The position numbers and the translations under genes were made by a program. From Paenibacillus dendritiformis (lineage in GTDB: Bacteria > Bacillota > Bacilli > Paenibacillales > Paenibacillaceae), in contig NZ_OX216966.1 in the NCBI RefSeq assembly GCF_945605565.1, positions 4,456,001-4,520,000 on the forward strand: a stretch of DNA of 64,000 nucleotides, written 5' to 3'. The first letter of the stretch is position 1. The number at the start of each line of letters is the position of its first letter. Below, piece by piece: positions 41,511-49,832 of this stretch. Below the pieces are notes generated by a model. The model saw only the letters and a list, made by a program, of their open reading frames with translations. It did no database searches and was not told the origin of the DNA.

Positions 41511-42938
41511 TTACTGCTTCTCTTCCTCCGGTTCGCTTACGGGGGGCTGATGAATCGGCAGCGTCACGATTACCGTTGTGCCTACATCCGGCTTGCTCTC
41601 GATAGTCATGTCGCCATGATGCGCCTTCACCAGCTCGTACGTAATGGCCAAGCCCAAGCCCGTGCCGCCATGGCTCGGGTTCACCTGATAGAACTTATCC
41701 ATGACTTTGGCCAAATGCTCCTTGCTGATGCCGATGCCCTGATCCACGATGCGAACGACGACCTTGTCCTCGTCCCACGTCGAATGGACCGTAATTACCG
41801 ATTCATTCGGAGAGAACTTGACCGCATTGTCGATCAGATTGAGAAAGACCTGCTTCAGCCGGTTCACATCGCCAGAGATAGGCTGCTCCGCGCCGCGGGA
41901 ATGAACCTCAATATGAATCTGCTTCTGCTCGGCCTTCATTTTTACTTGAAGCACCGTGTCTTCCAGAACGCCCGACAGATAGACCGGCGACCAATTGAAT
42001 TGCAGCTTATTCTCCTGCAGCTTCGAGAAGTCAAGCAGTTCCTCGACCAGCCCGATAAGCCGGTCGGTCTCCTTCAGGATGACGTTCATCCCCAGCTTGC
42101 TCTCTTCTTCCTCGAACTGTCCGGAGAGAAGCGTCTCGCTCCACCCCTTAATCCCGGTAAGCGGCGTTCGCAGCTCATGCGAGATCGAGGAGACGAAGTC
42201 GTTCTTAAGCTGATTGCTGCGGACGATCTCATGAGCCATGAAGTTCAGCGTCCGGGCGAGCTCGCCGATCTCATACTTGTACTCCTCCTTGATGCGAACA
42301 TCGAAGCGACCCTTCGCCATCTGGGCGGAAGCGCTCGTAATCTCATTGATCGGCTTCACGATGGAATTCGCCAGGCCGATGCTGATGATGAGCACGATGA
42401 TGAGAACTGCGATCGCAATGACAACAGACAGCAGCACGATGCTGTTAATGCGCGCATTGACCAAATCCAGCGAAGTGACCAGACGGACGATATAGACGAT
42501 ATCTCCCTTCGCATAGAGCGGGGACGCGATCGACATAACCGCCTCTCCCGTCCCCGGCTGCTTGCCGATCCACTGCCCTACCGTCCCGCTCTGGGCACTG
42601 ATGACGTCGGCCGTGGTGACCGGCTTGTCCACCCGGAAGTAGCTGGACGAGATCATCACCTCACCCTGCGGACTCAGAATCTGCACATCCGCCGTCTTGA
42701 TATTGTACTGCTTCAGCAGCACGGGGAGCCAGCTTCGGTCTTCCGTATTGATCCCCGCATTGCCTTGTTGGTAGAGCGTTGTCGTGACACTCAAATGAGA
42801 CGACATATGGCTAGAAATCGAGTCATAATAATAGGAACGGACAGCGATAAGAAATATCGCCTCCAAAATAAGCATCGTCAAGAACACGACGATAAAATAG
42901 TGCATTACTACGGAACGCCGTATTCCCGGCTTTAGCAT
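41511..42938 (-). CDS. Sensor histidine kinase (HAMP-HisKA-HATPase)
   Basis: 475 residues. Two membrane helices (about 20-40 and 165-190) bound a 120-residue outside domain; HAMP follows, then the phospho-histidine in SSISHELRTPLTGIKGWS, and HATPase motifs NLIDNAVKFS, DQGIGI and GGTGLGLAI. The ATG at 42938 overlaps the regulator stop (ATGCTAA). The operon DUF3298 protein?, VCBS lipoprotein, regulator, kinase suggests an envelope signal. Confidence 0.93.
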   Translation of the reverse strand: MLKPGIRRSVVMHYFIVVFLTMLILEAIFLIAVRSYYYDSISSHMSSHLSVTTTLYQQGNAGINTEDRSWLPVLLKQYNIKTADVQILSPQGEVMISSSYFRVDKPVTTADVISAQSGTVGQWIGKQPGTGEAVMSIASPLYAKGDIVYIVRLVTSLDLVNARINSIVLLSVVIAIAVLIIVLIISIGLANSIVKPINEITSASAQMAKGRFDVRIKEEYKYEIGELARTLNFMAHEIVRSNQLKNDFVSSISHELRTPLTGIKGWSETLLSGQFEEEESKLGMNVILKETDRLIGLVEELLDFSKLQENKLQFNWSPVYLSGVLEDTVLQVKMKAEQKQIHIEVHSRGAEQPISGDVNRLKQVFLNLIDNAVKFSPNESVITVHSTWDEDKVVVRIVDQGIGISKEHLAKVMDKFYQVNPSHGGTGLGLAITYELVKAHHGDMTIESKPDVGTTVIVTLPIHQPPVSEPEEEKQ

Positions 42939-43633
42939 GAAGAGGAACCTTTCCATTTATATCCATGTCCCCAGACTGTTTCCAAATATTTAGGCGACGA
43001 AGGCTCATCCTCGATTTTCTGCCGCAAGCGGCGGATATTGACATCGACAATCTTCGGATCGCCCATATAATCTTTGCCCCATACATAATCAAGCAGCACA
43101 TCGCGGCTTAATGTCATATCTTCCTTCTCCATGAAGAACTGCACCAGCGAGAACTCCGTAGGAGTCAGGTCAATCGATTGGTTATGCTTCGTGAACCGCT
43201 TCGCGATCAGATCAAGCGTGAACGGCCCCGAATGATATATGACTTTCTGCGTAGGCTGCTGATAGGCGTTGACCCGGCGCAGGAGAGACTGAATGCGGGC
43301 CACCAGCTCCGTTGGACTGAACGGCTTGCTCACATGATCGTCGGCACCGACCGACAACGCGTATACCTTGTCCTGCTCCTGAACCTTGGCCGTAAGGAAA
43401 ATGATGCCCATCCGTTCGTTGAACTGGCGGACGCGGCGGCATACCTCAAAGCCGTCAATGCCCGGAACCATCACATCGAGCAGGGCAATATCAATTGTAT
43501 TGTCGTTGACAAGAATCTGGTAGGCATCGTTGCCGTTGGCGGCCTCCACCACATCAAATCCGTTGCGCTTCAGGTTGATGACAATAAAGCTGCGAATCGA
43601 TTCTTCATCTTCCAGAATGAGTATCTTCGTCAT
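42932..43633 (-). CDS. Response regulator, OmpR/PhoB type
   Basis: 233 residues. The receiver has ILILEDEESIRSF, acceptor Asp in ALLDVMVPGIDGFE, switch Thr in FLTAK and Lys in HVSKPFSP. The C-terminal winged helix ends SPKYLETVWGHGYKW. The ATG at 43633 follows GAAGAG; upstream in-frame ATG would overlap the lipoprotein gene. Partner of the overlapping kinase. Confidence 0.95.
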   Translation of the reverse strand: MTKILILEDEESIRSFIVINLKRNGFDVVEAANGNDAYQILVNDNTIDIALLDVMVPGIDGFEVCRRVRQFNERMGIIFLTAKVQEQDKVYALSVGADDHVSKPFSPTELVARIQSLLRRVNAYQQPTQKVIYHSGPFTLDLIAKRFTKHNQSIDLTPTEFSLVQFFMEKEDMTLSRDVLLDYVWGKDYMGDPKIVDVNIRRLRQKIEDEPSSPKYLETVWGHGYKWKGSSSC

Positions 43634-43652
43634 CTCTTCCCGTCTCCTTCGT

Positions 43653-44942
43653 TCATTCATTGCTTTCCCGGTTGATATCCGGAATCTTCGGGGTGCCCCT
43701 GTTCAGCATCAGCGGCTCCTTGCTGAATACGCCGATAATGGTATCTCCATACGAGCTGAGATAAGTCCACTTCTCCTTGTATGTCTCCCACAGTTCCGGG
43801 TTGAAAAACTTGATCTCGGCCAGCGTTTCATTCGTATGCATGTCCATAAACCGGATATATTCATCCTTCTTCGACTTCGTATCAATCGTTACCCGGCCAT
43901 ACCATGAATTCGGCAGCTTGAGCTGGAACCGTTCCTCATAGTCGCGGTACTGCTTCTCGACCAGCTTCAATCCGTTCTTCTCGTCCCAATGATAATAGCC
44001 CGTGAAATACGGAATATCGTACGACGCATAAATATCCCAGCCCGGCGGCGTCTCGGGAACCGCGATCTCGATGATGCCGTCTCCATTCATGTCACTGCTG
44101 GCTATATTATACGGCTTGATCGCCATTTCTTCCGGCAGGACAGAGACGAGCTGATTATCCTGTGTCAACTTGATAATATCCGTTACGCCGTAATTGGCGC
44201 CAGCTACCGCGTCAAGCACAATTCCTTTTTGGTTCTTGCTGATATAGCCTGAAATCATGTTCGTATACATATTCACGTCTTTGTCCAGCGTTAATTCATT
44301 CTGCTTGGCCATCTTCCCGTCCTTGAAATCGTACATGGTCAGCACCGGCGGCATGTCGCGGCGGTTATTGACGATGTACAGCTGGTTCTTCCCGTCCCCG
44401 TTCAGATCATCGATGACGAACTGGGAATAGGGCTGCTCAAATATTTTGACGATGCCGTCCTGCGTGAATGTGTAGACGACCAATCCTTTGTTCAGATCCT
44501 TGTCGCTGCCTCCATAGCCGACGACGAGATCCAGCCTGTTGTCATGGGTCAAGTCCACGAGTTCGACCCGATCCAGACTGACGCCTACCCCATCGAACTC
44601 GACCACCTTGTTCCACGTCTCTCCGTCGCTATGGAAGACGAGTCCGTGCAGGCGCACATCCTTGTCCGGCGTCTCGTAAAATGCAATCGCCGTATCGGCC
44701 CGGCCATCATTGTTCAGATCAGCGAGCCGTATGGCGCTGCCATCCTCCGTATTGGTCGGGCGTACGATATTGTTAACCCCCTGCGGCATCTGCGAGGCAA
44801 TGATCGTCATAATCTTCGCTTTATCTTCCGGAAGCCGGGGCTTGCTCATTAACGACTTCGGATCCTGCAGCCATTCGCACCCGGTCAGCAGGAGGCAGCC
44901 GAGGAGAAGTAGTGACACGCTACGTACCCACCGCATTCTCAT
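43653..44942 (-). CDS. VCBS/FG-GAP repeat lipoprotein
   Basis: 429 residues. Signal with lipobox LLLTGCEW. Calcium-binding-like repeats occur as LADLNNDGRADTAIAF, LVDLTHDNRLDLVVG, IDDLNGDGKNQLYIV and SSDMNGDGIIEIAV, evenly spaced, suggesting a beta-propeller. It lies 19 bases before the response regulator and is probably the accessory sensor or a target of that system. Start choice between GTG 44954, ATG 44942 and ATG 44936 is open; the lipobox is unaffected. Confidence 0.87.
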   Translation of the reverse strand: MRMRWVRSVSLLLLGCLLLTGCEWLQDPKSLMSKPRLPEDKAKIMTIIASQMPQGVNNIVRPTNTEDGSAIRLADLNNDGRADTAIAFYETPDKDVRLHGLVFHSDGETWNKVVEFDGVGVSLDRVELVDLTHDNRLDLVVGYGGSDKDLNKGLVVYTFTQDGIVKIFEQPYSQFVIDDLNGDGKNQLYIVNNRRDMPPVLTMYDFKDGKMAKQNELTLDKDVNMYTNMISGYISKNQKGIVLDAVAGANYGVTDIIKLTQDNQLVSVLPEEMAIKPYNIASSDMNGDGIIEIAVPETPPGWDIYASYDIPYFTGYYHWDEKNGLKLVEKQYRDYEERFQLKLPNSWYGRVTIDTKSKKDEYIRFMDMHTNETLAEIKFFNPELWETYKEKWTYLSSYGDTIIGVFSKEPLMLNRGTPKIPDINRESNE

Positions 44943-45024
44943 TCCGCTTATCACTCTTTCATCAGTTCGATTTATCCTGATTATATCTTAACAGAATACA
45001 CACTCCATCAGTATAAAAAAAAAC

Positions 45025-45042
45025 TGTCACCAAAAGGTGACA
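45025..45042 (-). terminator. Terminator of the DUF3298 gene
   Basis: 7-bp stem, 4-base loop, nine T residues on the minus strand. It separates the DUF3298 gene from the VCBS operon. Confidence 0.9.
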
Positions 45043-45062
45043 ATCCCATGACAAAGCCGGTT

Positions 45063-45701
45063 CTAATACCAGAGCGCATCGATAATTCCATTCTCTGCCT
45101 TGATATCCTGCAACGTATAGATGGATATCGGGAAATATGGAAAGCCATAGGCGTATGGAGCCAACTCATACAGGCCGAAGAACAGGACAAGCGCTTTGTC
45201 CGTCATATAAAAATCTTGATCCGGCCGAATCTCGGTGAACGGCTCCAATACGGGAATGTCGCGCGCCTTAATCTGGGCGGCTACCTGCTCCGACAGCACC
45301 TTCACATAAGGGGCTCCCGGCTTGAACAGATCCGCCAGCTTCAACTCCCGCCCGTCCCTGACATCCATCGTCATCCCGGCCTGATACGTCATCCCGTGCG
45401 CGGCATGCGCCGTATATCCGTATACGATGAGAGTGAGGCTGATATAATGGCGTTCATTCAGCTTGATCTCGTAGGAGCCCGTTACCTCCGTGTCCGGCGC
45501 TTCGCCGTAGCCGGTCATCCGAATGAGCCGGACCGCCTGACGGTGGATCGCCTTATTCATGCGGGATACCGCTTCGTCCCCGTCACGGCCGCGAATCTGA
45601 GGCACGTAGACGGTCAGCTTCGGTCTGCGGATGACATACGTATCCACCTGGACCGGCAGCGGATACAGCGTCGTGGCATCCGCTTCCGTTGATGTGCTCA
45701 T
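45063..45701 (-). CDS. DUF3298 domain protein
   Basis: 212 residues. YEIKLNERHYISLTLIVYGYTAHAAHGMTYQAGMTMDVRDGRELKLADLF is the usual core of DUF3298/DUF4163 proteins, also found in the outer part of RsiV-type anti-sigma factors. Here no signal peptide or membrane helix is seen, so it appears cytosolic. A strong terminator follows, making it a separate unit from the VCBS-kinase genes. Function unknown. Confidence 0.82.
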   Translation of the reverse strand: MSTSTEADATTLYPLPVQVDTYVIRRPKLTVYVPQIRGRDGDEAVSRMNKAIHRQAVRLIRMTGYGEAPDTEVTGSYEIKLNERHYISLTLIVYGYTAHAAHGMTYQAGMTMDVRDGRELKLADLFKPGAPYVKVLSEQVAAQIKARDIPVLEPFTEIRPDQDFYMTDKALVLFFGLYELAPYAYGFPYFPISIYTLQDIKAENGIIDALWY

Positions 45702-45793
45702 CCCTATCCCCTCGCTTCATCATTGGTCATAATCCCAATATATGCGAGGAGCGGCGCGGCGTGACATTCGCCTAAGCGGTATTCCGCAGTGCA

Positions 45794-46522
45794 TTAATGT
45801 ATGAGCGCCTTCTCTGATTGGAGCAGGCGGCGTCCCTTCACGTCGACTGCGATCCGCCCTTCCTTCATTCCCCAGATGCGGGTCGCATACTTCTCGGCCA
45901 GCTCGGCCTGATGGAAGACGGCGATCACGATCTTCCGCTCCCGCTGGCACAAGCTGCGGAACGTGTCCAGCACCGACTCGGCGGCCTTCGGATCCAGGCC
46001 GAGCACCGGCTCGTCCGCCAAGAGAACGTTGGCCCCGTGCACGAGCGCGCGCGCAATGGCGACACGCTGGCGCTCCCCTCCGCTGAGCTTGCTCGTCTGG
46101 TCATGCGCCTTGTCCAGCAAGCCGAGCATCTCAAGCGTGTCCATCGCCCCCATATAATCGTCCGAACGAACAATGCCGAGAGCCATCCGCCAGAGCGGCG
46201 TCTGATGGAAACGGCCGATAAGCACGTTCTTCAACACTTTTCGATTCAGATTGAGGACCGGATTCTGTTCCAGGTAAGCGAACTCGCGCATCACCTTGCG
46301 CTTGCCATTGACCTGATTCTCGAAAATATTAACGCCGTCGACGCTATACTTGCCGCTCGTCCAGCTCTCGCGCATCGCGATGCATTTGAGCAGCGTCGAT
46401 TTCCCGCTGCCGCTTGCGCCGATAACGCCGACGAATTCGCCAGGCTCGAGCTCGAAGCTCAATCGATCCAAGATTGGCGGGGCCGGCGGATACCGCTTGA
46501 CCAGACGTTCTACTTTAATCAT
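45794..46522 (-). CDS. PhnC-like ABC transporter ATP-binding protein
   Basis: 242 residues. Walker A GASGSGKST, signature LSGGERQR, Walker B VLLADEPVLGLDP and switch histidine in AVFHQAELA. The overall pattern, including VLIGRFHQTPLWRMALG, is that of phosphonate importer ATPase PhnC. No PhnD or PhnE lies beside it, so it is an orphan that may serve a distant permease or have another job. Confidence 0.85.
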   Translation of the reverse strand: MIKVERLVKRYPPAPPILDRLSFELEPGEFVGVIGASGSGKSTLLKCIAMRESWTSGKYSVDGVNIFENQVNGKRKVMREFAYLEQNPVLNLNRKVLKNVLIGRFHQTPLWRMALGIVRSDDYMGAMDTLEMLGLLDKAHDQTSKLSGGERQRVAIARALVHGANVLLADEPVLGLDPKAAESVLDTFRSLCQRERKIVIAVFHQAELAEKYATRIWGMKEGRIAVDVKGRRLLQSEKALIH

Positions 46523-46639
46523 GGCATAGACTCCTCTCTATCCGTAGAAGGCATTCCGTTGTCTTTCCTTTCAGGTTGTTCCCAAAATCCGCTTGCGATG
46601 CTTGTGAACATATACTTATTAGTGTAAGGAAGATGAGTC

Positions 46640-47821
46640 CTAACTTGCAAGCGTTTTTGCCTGCCGCTTGAAGATCAAGCCAAGCAGCGAGAAGCCGATA
46701 TACCAGATGCCGAGCAGGTAGAACATGCTGCCCATGGACACATACTGCAGCCCCAAGCCGGCCAGGTTCGGTCCGATAATGCTGCCCAGGCTGAAGTGAA
46801 CGGATGCGATCACATTGGCGGAAGGCAGATAAGCCTTCGGCAAAATATCCGCGGCATATGCCAGGCCAAGCGAGAAAAAGGAGCCGACCAAGCCGCCGAC
46901 GAGCAGGAATAGAATCAAAATCCCCCAGATGCTCGTTCCGACGAACGGGACGAGAAGGAATCCCGCTCCTCCGGTCAGACCGCAAGCCATCAATACCTTT
47001 TTACGGTCGATCTTGTCGCTCAGTATGCCGAGCGGAAGCTGCAGGATGAGGCCGCCGATACCGAAGAACGGAAGCAGGTACGAGATCCAATGCTCCTCCA
47101 GGCCGATGCGCAGCGCATAAATCGGGAAGTTGCTGTTCATCGATGCTTCCATGTAGCCGTACAAAAAGGCCGGCAGCAGCGCGAACCAGGCCCATTGATA
47201 AGAGCGGGCATACCGCTTCTCGGGACGGGCGCCTTCATGCAAGCCTTCCACTGGCTGATTCGGCAGTACGAACAGGACGAGCCCGATGACGATAAGGAAC
47301 AGCGCGCCCATCACCAGGAACGGTGCGGAATCATGCACGCGGAGCAGATTAATGCCGAGCGGGCCGAAGCTGAAGCCGAGTCCATAGGCCATCCCGTACA
47401 GCGAAATATTCCGTCCGCGCCGGTGAGCCGGGCTGACGGAGACCGCCCACAGCTGGGTCGCGTAATGCAGCGCGCTGTCCCCCAGGCCGACAATCATCCG
47501 AAGGGCGAACCAGACATAGATGTTGGGCAGCAGCGGGAACAGTACGATCGCCGCCGTTACAACGATGAGTCCGCCGAGAAGCATCCGCTTGTATCCCACC
47601 CGGAGCAGGATCCGTTCGACGGCGAACATCATGGCGAAGACGCCAACGTACAGGGCCGTCGCATTGAGCGCATTCAGATCAGAAGGGACGCCCATCCGCT
47701 CCAGGAAGATGGTTAAGAGCGGGAGCAGCATCCCTTGACTCAATCCGGTAAATGTGACCACAATAATGAGAATAAAAAATTGCATGCTTGGAGAATTCGT
47801 AGTGAAACGCCTTGCTGACAT
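46640..47821 (-). CDS. Major facilitator superfamily transporter
   Basis: 393 residues, about 12 membrane helices. The loop 2-3 basic motif ERILLRVGYKRMLLGG and a second-half counterpart GILSDKIDRKKVL are typical of MFS drug or metabolite exporters. ATG at 47821 follows GGAGG. It is transcribed away from the ArsR-type regulator at 47992, which probably controls it. Substrate unknown. Confidence 0.92.
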   Translation of the reverse strand: MSARRFTTNSPSMQFFILIIVVTFTGLSQGMLLPLLTIFLERMGVPSDLNALNATALYVGVFAMMFAVERILLRVGYKRMLLGGLIVVTAAIVLFPLLPNIYVWFALRMIVGLGDSALHYATQLWAVSVSPAHRRGRNISLYGMAYGLGFSFGPLGINLLRVHDSAPFLVMGALFLIVIGLVLFVLPNQPVEGLHEGARPEKRYARSYQWAWFALLPAFLYGYMEASMNSNFPIYALRIGLEEHWISYLLPFFGIGGLILQLPLGILSDKIDRKKVLMACGLTGGAGFLLVPFVGTSIWGILILFLLVGGLVGSFFSLGLAYAADILPKAYLPSANVIASVHFSLGSIIGPNLAGLGLQYVSMGSMFYLLGIWYIGFSLLGLIFKRQAKTLAS

Positions 47822-47991
47822 GGACTTTCCTCCGCAATTACTATGATTTGAACGCCTGAAGCGGCGGCGCGCGGCCGCCCCCCGCAAGCTTCATTTGACA
47901 CCAACATTTCAACATTATAGTAGACAATAGGATGCAACACAATTCATAATGATAGAGTAACGCAATGTTATCCAAGGGGGCTCCGTAAGGC

Positions 47992-48903
47992 ATGACCTAC
48001 CATGTTCGTATCGACTATTCATCGGTATATGAACTTATTGGAAGCTTTATGTTGTTCGTTCACCGCAAGTGGATCCGCAACGTAGAGAACGGAATGGAAT
48101 GGGCGCGCAGCATCGAGCAGCAGCTCCCTCCGCAGTGGAATGCGTACAGCGAGAAGATCCGGAAGCATTCGTTAGGCGACTTCGACATGCTCTACGCGCT
48201 GGCGCTGGAGCGGAATCATAACGATATTCCTTCCTATCTCGAGCAGCTGGAACGGCTGACACCGGACGAGTGGGACAGAGTCAGACAAGAAAACGGCCTG
48301 CGCCTGCCCTCCTTCCGGCTGGAACGCTGCCTGGAGCTGTATGTTCCGGCGCTCCGATTCTGGTATGAACACTATATCCGTCTCTCGCTTCCGGAGTGGG
48401 AACCGATCCTTCAGCATGACGCGGAAGAGAAGCGGCGGTTATTGGACAAAATAAAGCCGCAGGATCTCATCGAGCTGGCCACGAACGGCGTCGTCATTCC
48501 GGAGCATGAATCGGTTGACGAAGTGATTCTTGCCCCGATGTGGCACTATCGTCCGATTAATAATAACTGTACGTTCCGCAGCCGGATTCTCGTCCTGTAC
48601 CCGGTGGACAAGCCGGAACCGGATCTGATGGTCCCGTCGCACAACCTGCGCCGCATGACCGAAGCATTGGCGGACGAGAAGCGGCTTCGCATCTTGCGGC
48701 TGGTCGGCCAGAAGCCGTATACATTCGACGAGATCCAGGAATATATTCCGCTCTCGACGGGAGCGCTCAAGCATCATCTGGCGGTCCTGCGCTCCGCGGG
48801 GTATATCCGAACGTACTGGAACGGCAAAGTGCAGCGCATCGCGCTGCGGCCGGAAGGGCTTGCGGATTTATCCGCTTTTCTCGAAGCCTACATACATTCA
48901 TGA
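47992..48903 (+). CDS. ArsR-type regulator with DUF5937-like N-terminal domain
   Basis: 303 residues. The last 90 hold a winged helix: ALADEKRLRILRLVGQKPYTFDEIQEY, STGALKHHLAVLRSAGYI. The first 200 form an all-helical domain of the DUF5937 type, opening with YELIGSF. No metal-binding cysteines are seen. It faces the MFS exporter across 170 bases, so repression of that gene by a small ligand is a fair guess. Confidence 0.85.
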   Translation: MTYHVRIDYSSVYELIGSFMLFVHRKWIRNVENGMEWARSIEQQLPPQWNAYSEKIRKHSLGDFDMLYALALERNHNDIPSYLEQLERLTPDEWDRVRQENGLRLPSFRLERCLELYVPALRFWYEHYIRLSLPEWEPILQHDAEEKRRLLDKIKPQDLIELATNGVVIPEHESVDEVILAPMWHYRPINNNCTFRSRILVLYPVDKPEPDLMVPSHNLRRMTEALADEKRLRILRLVGQKPYTFDEIQEYIPLSTGALKHHLAVLRSAGYIRTYWNGKVQRIALRPEGLADLSAFLEAYIHS

Positions 48904-48968
48904 CAGCAAGCCTGATTGCAGCCTCTTGCGCTGTTGCGGCTCTGATAGCGTCAAGGAGGTGATTCGGC

Positions 48969-49718
48969 ATGACCGTAATGCCGAGACAGACGATTTTATT
49001 CGATCTGGACGACACGCTCGTCCATTGCAACAAATATTTTGACATCGTCATTCAACAATTTCTCGATACGATGATGACGTGGTTCGCGCCGTGGAAGCTG
49101 CCGGCCGAGGATATCCGCGCGGTGCAGGTCCGCATCGATATTGCCGGCGTGCAGGACAACGGCTTTCAAAGCGAGCATTTCCCGCGCTCGTTCATCCATA
49201 CGTACGAGCATTTCTGCACGCTGACCGGCCGCACCCCGTCCGTCGACGAGACCGAGCTGCTCTGGAAGCTCGGTCTGAGCGTCTACGAGTTCGAGATCGA
49301 GCCTTATCCCGGCATGATCGATACGCTCGACCGGCTGCGGGATGAAGGACATGAGCTATTCTTGTATACCGGCGGTGAACAAGTCATTCAAGAGCGCAAA
49401 ATTGCGCAAATGAAGCTGTCGGATTACTTCGGAGAGCGGATATTTATCCGCAGGCACAAGACAGCGGACGCATTGTCCTCCATCGTGCGGGAACAGGGCT
49501 TCCGGATCGAGAGCACCTGGATGATCGGCAATTCGCTGCGAACCGACGTGATTCCCGCCCTGCTGTCCGGCCTGAATGCGATCTACTTGAAGCAGGCGAA
49601 CGAATGGGCATTTAACATCGTCGACATCGATGCCGAGCCGAACGGCGCCTTCGAGACGATCGAGCAGCTAACCGACGTGCCTCGCGTCATTCGCAACTGG
49701 ATATTGACCCCGCGGTAA
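48969..49718 (+). CDS. HAD-superfamily hydrolase
   Basis: 249 residues. Motif I LFDLDDTLVH (nucleophile Asp), motif II with Thr in FLYTGGEQ, lysine in RRHKTADAL and motif IV GNSLRTDVIPAL are all present; a helical cap sits between. A phosphatase role is likely, substrate unknown. ATG at 48969 follows AAGGAGGTG. It lies 65 bases after the ArsR-type gene. Confidence 0.9.
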   Translation: MTVMPRQTILFDLDDTLVHCNKYFDIVIQQFLDTMMTWFAPWKLPAEDIRAVQVRIDIAGVQDNGFQSEHFPRSFIHTYEHFCTLTGRTPSVDETELLWKLGLSVYEFEIEPYPGMIDTLDRLRDEGHELFLYTGGEQVIQERKIAQMKLSDYFGERIFIRRHKTADALSSIVREQGFRIESTWMIGNSLRTDVIPALLSGLNAIYLKQANEWAFNIVDIDAEPNGAFETIEQLTDVPRVIRNWILTPR

Positions 49719-49724
49719 TAGGAC

Positions 49725-49749
49725 AGGCCGGCTCTATCGGAGCCGGCCT
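49725..49749 (+). terminator. Terminator after the HAD gene
   Basis: Perfect 10-bp GC-rich stem with 5-base loop, starting seven bases after the stop. Confidence 0.8.
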
Positions 49750-49832
49750 TCCGTTGTCTTTGGCATAACGATGCCCATGGACCGGCATGAAGTCTCCTCG
49801 TCCTGCCTGTGCATCCCGGATCGGACCCCAGG

